From an uncultured Prevotellaceae bacterium (lineage in GTDB: Bacteria > Bacteroidota > Bacteroidia > Bacteroidales > Bacteroidaceae), in the NCBI GenBank assembly GCA_945486445.1, contig CALYTD010000028.1:1-9043 (forward strand): a stretch of 9,043 nucleotides of DNA, in the 5' to 3' direction. Position 1 is the stretch's first letter. Each line of letters begins with the position of its first letter. Shown here one piece after another: positions 1 through 6,620 of the stretch. The position numbers were made by a program, and so were the translations under genes. The notes beneath the pieces are model-generated. The model worked only from the letters and a program-made list of their open reading frames with translations. It searched no databases and was not told the origin of the DNA.

Positions 1-54
1 AACACCCCACACACGGCAAAAAACGCTGGCAAAACAAGAAGGAAATAGCGACAA

Positions 55-1167
55 ATGGCTGAAAACAACAACATATTACAAAAACTTGACGGTCTGGAAG
101 CACGCTACGAAGAGGTGACAACACTAATCACCGACCCGTCAGTAATATCAGACCAACAACGTTTCGTTAAGTTAACAAGAGAGTACAAAGACCTCGGAGA
201 CATAATGAAACTACGCAAACGCTATATAAGTTGCCTTGAATCCATAGCAGAAGCAAAGGACATACTGGCAAATGAAAGCGACCCCGAAATGAAAGAAATG
301 GCCCGCGAACAACTCGCAGAAAGCGAATCAGCGCAGCCAGGACTGGAAGAAGAAATAAAAATAGCCCTCGTTCCAAAAGACCCAGAGGACGCCAAAAACG
401 TAGAAATGGAAATAAGAGCCGGAACAGGAGGCGATGAAGCGTGTCTGTTCGCAGGCGACCTATTCTCCATGTACAAGCGATTCTGCGAGTCAAAAGGCTG
501 GAACGTCAGCGTGACAGACGTCAGCGAAGGAGCAGTGGGAGGATTCAAGGAAATAGACTTCGCCGTAAGCGGAGAAGGAGTATATGGCATACTGAAATAC
601 GAATCAGGCGTACACCGAGTACAACGAGTACCCGTAACAGAAAGCAACGGACGCATGCAAACCTCCGCAGCAACAGTGGCGGTGCTGCCGGAAGCGGAGG
701 CTTTTGACGTGCAGATTAACGAAGGAGAAATAAAATGGGACACCTTCCGCTCAAGCGGAGCAGGCGGACAGAACGTGAACAAGGTAGAATCGGGTGTCCG
801 CGCACGATATATGTGGAAGAACCCAAATACCGGTGAGACAGAAGAAATACTCATAGAATGTACCGAAACACGAGACCAACCAAAGAATAAAGAACGCGCC
901 CTTGCACGCCTGCGTACATATATATATGACAAAGAACACCAAAAATACCTGGACGACATAGCCAACAGGCGCAAGACACTGGTCTCCACAGGCGACCGTT
1001 CAGCAAAGATACGCACGTATAACTTCCCACAAGGACGAGTAACCGACCACAGAATAGGCTTCACAACACACGACCTGCAAGGATTCCTCGCTGGAGACAT
1101 ACAACCAATGATTGACGCTCTGACCGTGGCGGAGAACGCGGAGCGCATGAAAGAGGCGGAACTTTAA
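55..1167 (+). CDS. prfA: Peptide chain release factor 1 (RF1)
   Basis: RF1 recognises UAA and UAG in the ribosomal A site and triggers hydrolysis of peptidyl-tRNA in the cytoplasm. The 370-residue product is near the usual RF1 length. The N-terminal helical domain covers roughly residues 1-105. The codon-recognition tripeptide is PVT at 193-195, inside RVQRVPVTESNGR; this is the RF1 P(A/V)T form and not the SPF of RF2. The catalytic loop SSGAGGQNVNK has GGQ at 237-239. It is followed by an expanded stretch (about 250-275) of the kind I associate with Bacteroidota RF1. RVTDHRI lies at 328-334 near the C terminus. A purine-rich GAAGGAA at 38-44 sits 10 bases before the ATG and may serve as a ribosome binding site. 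It is the first complete gene of the + strand cluster. What precedes it cannot be identified from the 54 bases available. Confidence 0.98.
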   Translation: MAENNNILQKLDGLEARYEEVTTLITDPSVISDQQRFVKLTREYKDLGDIMKLRKRYISCLESIAEAKDILANESDPEMKEMAREQLAESESAQPGLEEEIKIALVPKDPEDAKNVEMEIRAGTGGDEACLFAGDLFSMYKRFCESKGWNVSVTDVSEGAVGGFKEIDFAVSGEGVYGILKYESGVHRVQRVPVTESNGRMQTSAATVAVLPEAEAFDVQINEGEIKWDTFRSSGAGGQNVNKVESGVRARYMWKNPNTGETEEILIECTETRDQPKNKERALARLRTYIYDKEHQKYLDDIANRRKTLVSTGDRSAKIRTYNFPQGRVTDHRIGFTTHDLQGFLAGDIQPMIDALTVAENAERMKEAEL

Positions 1168-1182
1168 GAAACAATTATCAAC

Positions 1183-1332
1183 ATGGGAGTCTTTACAACG
1201 ATAAAGAAAAAAGAGGACAAGGAAGACGAACGCACCGTCAACGCCACCGAGTTCATCAACAGACTGGTGGAAAGCCAGCGCACAACAAGACAGTATAAAG
1301 ACATACCAAACACCGAAATGCCAAAAGACTGA
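1183..1332 (+). CDS. Small hypothetical protein (49 aa) between prfA and pyrF
   Basis: I do not recognise this product. It would begin MGVFTTIKKKEDKEDERTV and end at a TGA, giving 49 residues that are strongly charged. A lysine/aspartate/glutamate-rich segment lies at 8-17 and a more ordinary amphipathic stretch (ATEFINRLVESQ) at 21-32. No signal peptide, membrane segment or cysteine pair is visible. Support for coding: it lies 15 bp after prfA on the same strand, and its third positions favour A and C like its neighbours. It also fills most of a 208-bp gap in an otherwise tightly packed cluster. No Shine-Dalgarno sequence is seen, which is normal in this phylum. The frame stays open after the TGA with acidic codons. 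That leaves open a nonsense mutation, a broken longer gene or chance. The opposite strand also has an open frame here, but it overlaps both neighbours and is less likely. Confidence 0.45.
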   Translation: MGVFTTIKKKEDKEDERTVNATEFINRLVESQRTTRQYKDIPNTEMPKD

Positions 1333-1375
1333 TTGCCCGGCATAACGGAAGACGAAGAACATAACAACCAAGAAC

Positions 1376-2206
1376 ATGACAAGAGAAGAACTTGTAAGAC
1401 AGATATTCCAGAAGAAAAGCTTTCTATGCGTAGGACTGGACGTTGACCTCAACAAGGTGCCCAAGCACCTTTTGGAAGAGGAAGACCCAATATTCACCTT
1501 CAACAAACAAATAATTGACGCCACAGCACCATACTGTGTGGCATACAAACCGAACCTCGCATTTTACGAAGCGTATGGCATTAAAGGACTGACAGCGTTC
1601 GAGAAGACCGTGAAATACATTCAAGAGAACTACCCCGAGCAGTTCATCATAGCCGACGCAAAACGTGGTGACATCGGTAACACATCAAAAATGTACGCTC
1701 AGACATTCTTCGGAGAATACAAGGTAGATGCTCTAACCGTAGCACCTTACATGGGTGAGGACAGCGTAGTGCCCTTCCTGACATACGAAAGCGACAAAAA
1801 ACCGTGGGTAATACTACTCGCCCTGACCAGCAACAAAGGCTCTTTCGACTTCCAACAGATAACGGATACAGAAGGACAACGCCTCTTTGAGAAGGTAATC
1901 ACAAAGAGTCAGGAATGGGGAACGCCAGAGAATCTGATGTATGTAGTAGGTGCTACCCGCGGAGAAATGTTCAAAGACATACGCAAAGTGGCGCCAGAGC
2001 ACTTCCTTCTTGTACCTGGTGTAGGTGCACAGGGCGGCTCTCTGCAAGACGTTTGTCGCTATGGCATAACCAAAGATTGTGCTCTTCTGGTGAATTCAAG
2101 CCGTGGAATAATCTTCGCCGACAGCACAAAAGACTTTGCAAACGTTGCTGCTGAGAAGGCAAAGGAGTTGCAACAGCAGATGAAAGAGGAACTCGAAAAA
2201 CTATAA
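1376..2206 (+). CDS. pyrF: Orotidine 5'-phosphate decarboxylase, long (type 2) form
   Basis: This enzyme decarboxylates OMP to UMP, the last step of de novo pyrimidine synthesis, in the cytoplasm. The 276-residue length fits the larger type 2 subfamily and not the ~240-residue E. coli type. The protein is a TIM barrel. Visible motifs are [14 protein letters not shown] (16-29) for substrate binding, [13 protein letters not shown] (56-68), and the catalytic DAKRGDI at 94-100, with Asp94, Lys96 and Asp99 as the Asp-Lys-Asp set. Phosphate-binding segments are VGATRGE (191-197), [10 protein letters not shown] (212-221) and SSRGIIF (241-247). The last 20 residues form a charged helix. The gene lies 43 bp after the small ORF and 15 bp before lpxD, so co-transcription is likely. 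UMP made here feeds UTP and UDP-sugars, including the UDP-GlcNAc used by LpxA, but any functional link is inference. Confidence 0.97.
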   Translation: MTREELVRQIFQKKSFLCVGLDVDLNKVPKHLLEEEDPIFTFNKQIIDATAPYCVAYKPNLAFYEAYGIKGLTAFEKTVKYIQENYPEQFIIADAKRGDIGNTSKMYAQTFFGEYKVDALTVAPYMGEDSVVPFLTYESDKKPWVILLALTSNKGSFDFQQITDTEGQRLFEKVITKSQEWGTPENLMYVVGATRGEMFKDIRKVAPEHFLLVPGVGAQGGSLQDVCRYGITKDCALLVNSSRGIIFADSTKDFANVAAEKAKELQQQMKEELEKL

Positions 2207-2221
2207 ACCACAGAGGAACAC

Positions 2222-3277
2222 ATGGAATTCTCAGCTCAACAAATAGCAGAACTGGTGCAAGGACGCATCGAGGGTGACGCCAACGCTACCATCAACAGTT
2301 TCGCAAAGATAGAGGAAGGACAGCCCGGAGCCATCTCTTTCCTTTCAAACAAGAAATACATTAATCACATCTACGATACAAAGTCAAGCGTAGTACTCGT
2401 TGATGAGGACCTTGTGCTGGAACAACCTGTCACTGCCACTCTGATAAGAGTAAAGAGTGCATACGAGGCTGTAGCCCACTTGTTACAGATGTATGAGGCC
2501 ATGAAACCTAAGAAGAAGGGCATAGACCCTCTCGCTTTCATAGCACCGACAGCGAAAATTGGTAAGGATTGCTACATAGGACCATTCGTTGCCATCGGTC
2601 CCAACGCCTCAATAGGCGATGGTTGCGTGCTTCACCCACACGTAACAGTGGGCGAATGTGCTTCAATAGGTAACAATACTGAGATTTACAGCAATGCAGT
2701 AGTGTATCACCACTGTAAGGTTGGCAACAGTTGCATACTCCATGCAGGCAGCGTTATAGGCGCAGACGGATTCGGATTCGCCCCGTCTGCCGATGGATAT
2801 GACAAGATACCACAAATCGGAATAGTAACGATTGAGGACAACGTAGAGATTGGTGCCAACACGTGTGTTGACCGTGCGACAATGGGAAGCACATACATTA
2901 GGAAGGGTGTGAAGCTGGATAACCTTGTGCAGATAGCCCACAACACCGACATTGGTGCCAACACCGTGATGTCAGCGCAGGTTGGCGTGGCCGGAAGTGC
3001 AAAGGTTGGAGAGTGGTGTATGTTCGGCGGACAAGTGGGAATAGCAGGTCATATCACCATCGGAGACAAGGTAATGCTGGGCGCACAGTCAGGAGTTCCT
3101 GGCAGTTTGAAGAGTAATCAGGAACTCATCGGCACCCCACCGATGTCCATGACCAACTACTTCCGCTCACAAGCCATAGTGAAGCGTCTGCCGGATATGT
3201 ACAGGCAGATGAACGAGATGCAAAAGAAAATAGACGAACTGGAGAAGAAATTAAAGGAACAAGGAACTGAATCCTAA
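2222..3277 (+). CDS. lpxD: UDP-3-O-(3-hydroxyacyl)glucosamine N-acyltransferase
   Basis: LpxD transfers a 3-hydroxyacyl chain from ACP to the 2-amino group of UDP-3-O-acyl-glucosamine, the third step of lipid A synthesis, as a cytoplasmic trimer. At 351 residues it matches the family. Residues 1-100 form the uridine-binding N-terminal domain, with the conserved [10 protein letters not shown] at 37-46. Residues 105-295 are a left-handed beta helix of hexapeptide repeats ([24 protein letters not shown] and others). GADGFGFAP lies at 180-188. The catalytic histidine should be His240 in DNLVQIAHN, which aligns with His239 of E. coli LpxD. The tail at 318-347 is a charged helix likely to pair as a coiled coil at the trimer end. 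An AGAGGA at 2212-2217 ends 4 bases before the ATG, one of the few Shine-Dalgarno-like sequences here. The next gene, 30 bp on, supplies its substrate. Confidence 0.98.
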   Translation: MEFSAQQIAELVQGRIEGDANATINSFAKIEEGQPGAISFLSNKKYINHIYDTKSSVVLVDEDLVLEQPVTATLIRVKSAYEAVAHLLQMYEAMKPKKKGIDPLAFIAPTAKIGKDCYIGPFVAIGPNASIGDGCVLHPHVTVGECASIGNNTEIYSNAVVYHHCKVGNSCILHAGSVIGADGFGFAPSADGYDKIPQIGIVTIEDNVEIGANTCVDRATMGSTYIRKGVKLDNLVQIAHNTDIGANTVMSAQVGVAGSAKVGEWCMFGGQVGIAGHITIGDKVMLGAQSGVPGSLKSNQELIGTPPMSMTNYFRSQAIVKRLPDMYRQMNEMQKKIDELEKKLKEQGTES

Positions 3278-3307
3278 ACCTTACCACATTCCATATATAG
3301 AAAGAGT

Positions 3308-4693
3308 ATGACAAAACAGAACACGATAAAGGGGAGTTTCTCCCTTTGTGGCAAAGGACTGCACACGGGGCTGAGCCTAACGGTGACGTTCTATCCGGCA
3401 GCAGAGAATACGGGTTACAAGATACAGCGTATCGACTTGGACGGTATGCCAGTCATAGACGCTGTTGCAGAGCACGTGATAGACACGCAGCGAGGCACCG
3501 TACTGGGCAAGGGCGAAGTCAAGGTAAGCACCGTTGAACACGCACTGGCGGCACTCTACGCTCTGGGCATAGACAACTGTCTGATACAAGTCAACGGACC
3601 GGAGTTCCCGATACTTGACGGCAGCGCACTGAAATATGTGGAGAAGATACAGGAAGTGGGCATACAGGAGCAGTCCGCGCCTAAGGACTACTACATCATC
3701 CGCAAGAAGATAGAGGTCAAGGACGAGGCAACAGGCTCGGTAATAACAATACTTCCTGACGACGACTTCTCCATAACGGCCATGTGTTCGTTCGAGTCAA
3801 AGTTCATAAACTCACAGTTCGCAACCATTGACAACGTAAACAAGTTCCCAACGGAGATAGCATCAGCGCGTACCTTCGTGTTCGTGCGTGACCTTGTACC
3901 ACTGCTCAAGGCCGGGCTCATAAAGGGCGGAGACCTCGACAACGCCATTGTCATCTACGAATACGAACAGAAGCAGGAGGACATAGACAAACTGTGCGAC
4001 TACCTGAAGGTGCCACGTATGGACGCCACGAAACTCGGTTACATACAGCACAAGCCCCTGACATGGGAGAATGAGTGCACACGCCACAAACTGCTTGACA
4101 TCATAGGCGACATGGCCCTCATCGGAAAGCCCTTGAAAGGACGCATAATAGCAACACGACCGGGCCACACCATCAACAACAAGTTCGCCCGACTGATGCG
4201 CACAGAAATAAGGAAACACGAGATACAAGCCCCCATCTATGACCCTAACATGCCAGCAGTACTCGACGTAAACCGCATACGCGAAGTGCTGCCCCACCGC
4301 TATCCCATGCAGTTGGTGGACAAAGTAATAAGCATCAGCGGCACAACCATAGTGGGAATAAAGAACATTACCTCAAACGAACCATTCTTCCAAGGACACT
4401 TTCCGCAAGAGCCCGTCATGCCAGGAGTACTCATGATAGAAGCAATGTCACAGTGCGGAGCACTGCTCGTGCTCAACTCCATAGAAGACCCAGAGCACTG
4501 GACAAGCTATTTCCTGAAAATTGACAAGGTAAAATACCGCAAGAAAGTAGTACCAGGAGACACACTCATCTTCAAGGTAGAACTCATCGCCCCCGTGCGC
4601 CACGGCATATCAACCATGCAAGGCTACATCTTCGTAGGCGACCAACTCGTAGCCGAGGCAACATTCACAGGCCAGATGGTGCGCAACAAATAA
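3308..4693 (+). CDS. lpxC/fabZ: Bifunctional LpxC deacetylase / FabZ hydroxyacyl-ACP dehydratase
   Basis: This is one 461-residue frame joining two enzymes. The LpxC half (about 1-305) removes acetate from UDP-3-O-acyl-GlcNAc, the committed step of lipid A synthesis. Its zinc ligands are His78 (STVEHALAAL), His260 and Asp264 (RHKLLDIIGD), with general base Glu77, Lys261, and His287 in RPGHTINN. SARTFVF at 186-192 matches the family's active-site threonine segment. The FabZ half (about 318-461) dehydrates 3-hydroxyacyl-ACP in fatty acid elongation. It has LPHRYPMQLVD at 328-338, catalytic His364 in FFQGHFPQEPVMPGV and Glu378 in MIEAMSQ. The linker is only about a dozen residues (306-317), so the sum is close to two free-standing proteins. 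The fusion is well known in Bacteroidota. It ties together two enzymes that compete over hydroxyacyl chains. All key residues are present, so both halves look active. The start is the first ATG after lpxD. Confidence 0.98.
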   Translation: MTKQNTIKGSFSLCGKGLHTGLSLTVTFYPAAENTGYKIQRIDLDGMPVIDAVAEHVIDTQRGTVLGKGEVKVSTVEHALAALYALGIDNCLIQVNGPEFPILDGSALKYVEKIQEVGIQEQSAPKDYYIIRKKIEVKDEATGSVITILPDDDFSITAMCSFESKFINSQFATIDNVNKFPTEIASARTFVFVRDLVPLLKAGLIKGGDLDNAIVIYEYEQKQEDIDKLCDYLKVPRMDATKLGYIQHKPLTWENECTRHKLLDIIGDMALIGKPLKGRIIATRPGHTINNKFARLMRTEIRKHEIQAPIYDPNMPAVLDVNRIREVLPHRYPMQLVDKVISISGTTIVGIKNITSNEPFFQGHFPQEPVMPGVLMIEAMSQCGALLVLNSIEDPEHWTSYFLKIDKVKYRKKVVPGDTLIFKVELIAPVRHGISTMQGYIFVGDQLVAEATFTGQMVRNK

Positions 4694-4734
4694 GCACCCT
4701 CACCCCACAACAAGACACGCAAGAAAACAAGAAA

Positions 4735-4844
4735 ATGCCAGTTACAAAGTAAACAAGCACTGATTACCACACAAAAGAGTGCTGATTACAAAGTAAAAAG
4801 GTGCCAATTACAAAATAAAAAGATGCTGATTACAAAGATAGCAA
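4735..4844. repeat. Five degenerate 22-bp tandem repeats in the fabZ-lpxA gap
   Basis: The 201-bp gap between the fusion gene and lpxA contains five direct units starting at 4735, 4757, 4779, 4801 and 4823. The shared TTAC falls at 4742, 4764, 4786, 4808 and 4830, so the period is exactly 22 bp with no indels. The core of the consensus is TGCTGATTACAAAGTAA followed by an A run. By hand, units 3 and 4 agree at 19 of 22 positions, units 1 and 5 each agree with unit 3 at 16, and unit 2 is the most diverged (14). Units 1 and 3 hold the imperfectly spaced palindrome TTAC-AAA-GTAA (4742-4752, 4786-4796). There is no unique spacer, so this is not a CRISPR array, and it encodes no long peptide. It could be a decayed minisatellite or a set of protein-binding sites. 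The function is unknown. Confidence 0.85.
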
Positions 4845-4894
4845 TATCCCAGTAAAAACCAAGGCATTAACAATCACAACAAAAACCAACAATA
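4845..4894 (+). promoter_or_regulatory. A/C-rich, G-poor leader of lpxA
   Basis: The 50 bases before the lpxA ATG contain about 27 A, 13 C, 7 T and 3 G. The final 30 (4865-4894) contain no G at all, so no Shine-Dalgarno sequence is possible there and little secondary structure can form. Bacteroidota often initiate without Shine-Dalgarno pairing and favour A-rich bases just before the start, which fits. No TAnnTTTG promoter element of the phylum was found on the + strand in this gap. Whether transcription starts here cannot be decided from the sequence. Confidence 0.35.
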
Positions 4895-5668
4895 ATGGCA
4901 AATACAATAAGCCCTCTTGCATACGTACACCCCGATGCAAAAATGGGTGACGGAAACGTGATAGGCCCATTCTGCTACATAGACGCAGACGTAATCATAG
5001 GCGACAACAACCACTTCCAGAACAGCGTCACCCTGAACCAAGGCACACGTATGGGCTCAGGCAACGAGATATTCCCCGGCGCAAGCATAAGCACCAAGCC
5101 ACAAGACCTAAAATATCACGGAGAAATAACAACCTGCCAGATAGGCGACAACAACTCCATTCGCGAGAACGTAACCATCAGCCGCGGTACAGCCTCAAAA
5201 GGAACAACCATCGTAGGCAACAACAACCTGTTGATGGAGAACATGCACATCGCCCACGACTGCGTGATAAACAACAACTGCATCATAGGAAACTCAACAA
5301 AATTCGCAGGAGAAGTAATCGTTGACGACTGCGCCATAATCTCAGCCGAAGTACTCGTACACCAGTTCGTACACATCGGCGGATACGTAATGGTACAAGG
5401 CGGAAGCCGTACATCACAAGACATACCACCCTACGTAATAGCAGGCAAAGAACCAATACGCTTTGCAGGACTAAACCTCATAGGCCTGAGGCGCAGGGGA
5501 TTCAGCGGCGAAGCAATACTCGCCATACGCGAAGCATACAACACCATCTACTCAAAAGGAATACTAAAAGAAGGCATCGAGGAGGTGAAACTCACCATGG
5601 AGATAACTCCTGAGATACAATACATCATAGATTTCATAGAAAGTGCCCAGCGTGGCATAATACGATAA
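4895..5668 (+). CDS. lpxA: Acyl-ACP--UDP-N-acetylglucosamine O-acyltransferase
   Basis: LpxA transfers a 3-hydroxyacyl chain from ACP to the 3-OH of UDP-GlcNAc, the first and reversible step of lipid A synthesis, as a cytoplasmic trimer. The 257 residues match the family (E. coli 262). Residues 5-185 form the hexapeptide-repeat beta helix, and 200-257 the helical C-terminal domain starting at LRRRGF and ending GIIR. The catalytic base is His121 in NMHIAHDC, aligning with E. coli His125. His118 matches His122, and His156-Gln157 match His160-Gln161. The position of E. coli His144 is Glu140 here (KFAGEVIV), which I believe is usual in this phylum. Gly169 (VMVQGG) aligns with E. coli Gly173, the acyl-length ruler. 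A small residue there fits a long chain, but the length is inference. The gene follows the repeat-bearing gap and sits 5 bp before miaA. Confidence 0.98.
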   Translation: MANTISPLAYVHPDAKMGDGNVIGPFCYIDADVIIGDNNHFQNSVTLNQGTRMGSGNEIFPGASISTKPQDLKYHGEITTCQIGDNNSIRENVTISRGTASKGTTIVGNNNLLMENMHIAHDCVINNNCIIGNSTKFAGEVIVDDCAIISAEVLVHQFVHIGGYVMVQGGSRTSQDIPPYVIAGKEPIRFAGLNLIGLRRRGFSGEAILAIREAYNTIYSKGILKEGIEEVKLTMEITPEIQYIIDFIESAQRGIIR

Positions 5669-5673
5669 ACACC

Positions 5674-6591
5674 TTGAATACACTCATAGTCGTCACAGGG
5701 CCTACGGGTGTAGGCAAAACTGAACTCTGCCTCGCGCTTGCCGAACGTTACAATGTTGACATAATCAACGCAGACTCACGGCAGATCTTCGCAGAACTTC
5801 CAATAGGAACAGCCGCACCCACCGCCGGACAACAGCGGAGAGTGCGGCATCATTTTGTGGGAACACACCATATAGGCGATTACTACTCCGCCTCAATGTA
5901 CGAACAAGACGTGCTGAAACTGCTCGCCACACCACCCTTTTCCCGGAAAAACGGGGTGGCAGCAATACTCACCGGCGGCTCAATGATGTACATAGACGCC
6001 GTATGCAACGGCATTGACGACATACCAACGGTAGATGACCACACAAGAACCTGGATGAAACAACGCCTTGAAGAAGAAGGGCTGCCAGCCTTACTGGAAG
6101 AACTCAAACGCCTGGACCCGGAACACTGGGCAACAGTTGACCGCAACAACCCCCGCCGCGTGGTGCACGCACTGGAGATATGTCACGTCAGTGGCAAGAC
6201 ATACACATCCTTCCGCACCGGAGAAAAGAAGCCGCGACCATTCCAGACAATAAAGATTGGCCTCACACGCAACCGCGAGGAACTCTACGAAAGGATAAAC
6301 AAACGAGTGCTGGACATGGCAGAAGCAGGACTAATAGACGAAGCACGCACCATGATACCACACAGAAAAGAAAACGCCCTCAACACAGTAGGATACAAAG
6401 AACTATTCAAACACTTCGACGGCGACATACCACTACAAGAAGCCCTGCGGCAAATACAAAGCAATACAAGACAATACGCCCGCAAACAACTAACCTGGTA
6501 CAAGAAAGACCAGGACATAACATGGTTCAATCCAGACGACATCGAGAAAATAACAACATACATTGACAACAAAATCTCCAACAACACATAA
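5674..6591 (+). CDS. miaA: tRNA dimethylallyltransferase (TTG start)
   Basis: MiaA transfers a dimethylallyl group to N6 of A37 in tRNAs reading UNN codons, which aids decoding accuracy. The 305-residue length is typical. The P-loop GPTGVGKT is at 9-16, followed by INADSRQIF at 31-39 with the catalytic-region Asp34. GTAAPT at 45-50 stands where enterobacterial enzymes have GTAKP. GGSMMYIDAV is at 101-110, NPRRVVHALEI at 159-169, and the C-terminal tRNA-contact segment TRQYARKQLTWY at 265-276. The only start that places the P-loop at the usual distance from the N terminus is TTG at 5674. No in-frame ATG or GTG lies just upstream, and the codon comes 5 bases after the lpxA stop with no Shine-Dalgarno sequence. 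Translational coupling to lpxA is therefore likely. The PBP gene follows 29 bp later. Confidence 0.96.
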   Translation: MNTLIVVTGPTGVGKTELCLALAERYNVDIINADSRQIFAELPIGTAAPTAGQQRRVRHHFVGTHHIGDYYSASMYEQDVLKLLATPPFSRKNGVAAILTGGSMMYIDAVCNGIDDIPTVDDHTRTWMKQRLEEEGLPALLEELKRLDPEHWATVDRNNPRRVVHALEICHVSGKTYTSFRTGEKKPRPFQTIKIGLTRNREELYERINKRVLDMAEAGLIDEARTMIPHRKENALNTVGYKELFKHFDGDIPLQEALRQIQSNTRQYARKQLTWYKKDQDITWFNPDDIEKITTYIDNKISNNT

Positions 6592-6620
6592 GGAGAAAAC
6601 CACATAACCATAAACCAACT

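Noticed and set aside
1..48. Possible C-terminal end of an upstream gene (frame 1 reads to a TAG at 46-48)
   Set aside because: Only 15 codons are visible, they are lysine/arginine-rich with no family signature, and other frames are equally open. A purM tail might be expected here but no frame resembles one I know.
911..928. TATATATATA run inside prfA
   Set aside because: It encodes the conserved RTYIYDKEHQK segment of RF1 and needs no other explanation.
222..1148. Long antisense open frame (308 codons) opposite prfA
   Set aside because: The + strand frame has every RF1 motif. The antisense frame reflects the scarcity of TTA, CTA and TCA codons in this A/C-biased coding strand, and its product shows no recognisable domain.
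4735..4844. CRISPR array
   Set aside because: The units are direct tandem copies of 22 bp with no unique spacers, and no cas gene is near.
4735..4844. Bacteroidota promoter elements on the minus strand (repeated TACTTTG)
   Set aside because: The reverse complement resembles TAnnTTTG but lacks one base, the distance between successive TTTG boxes does not suit the -33/-7 spacing, and no minus-strand gene lies to the left that it could serve.
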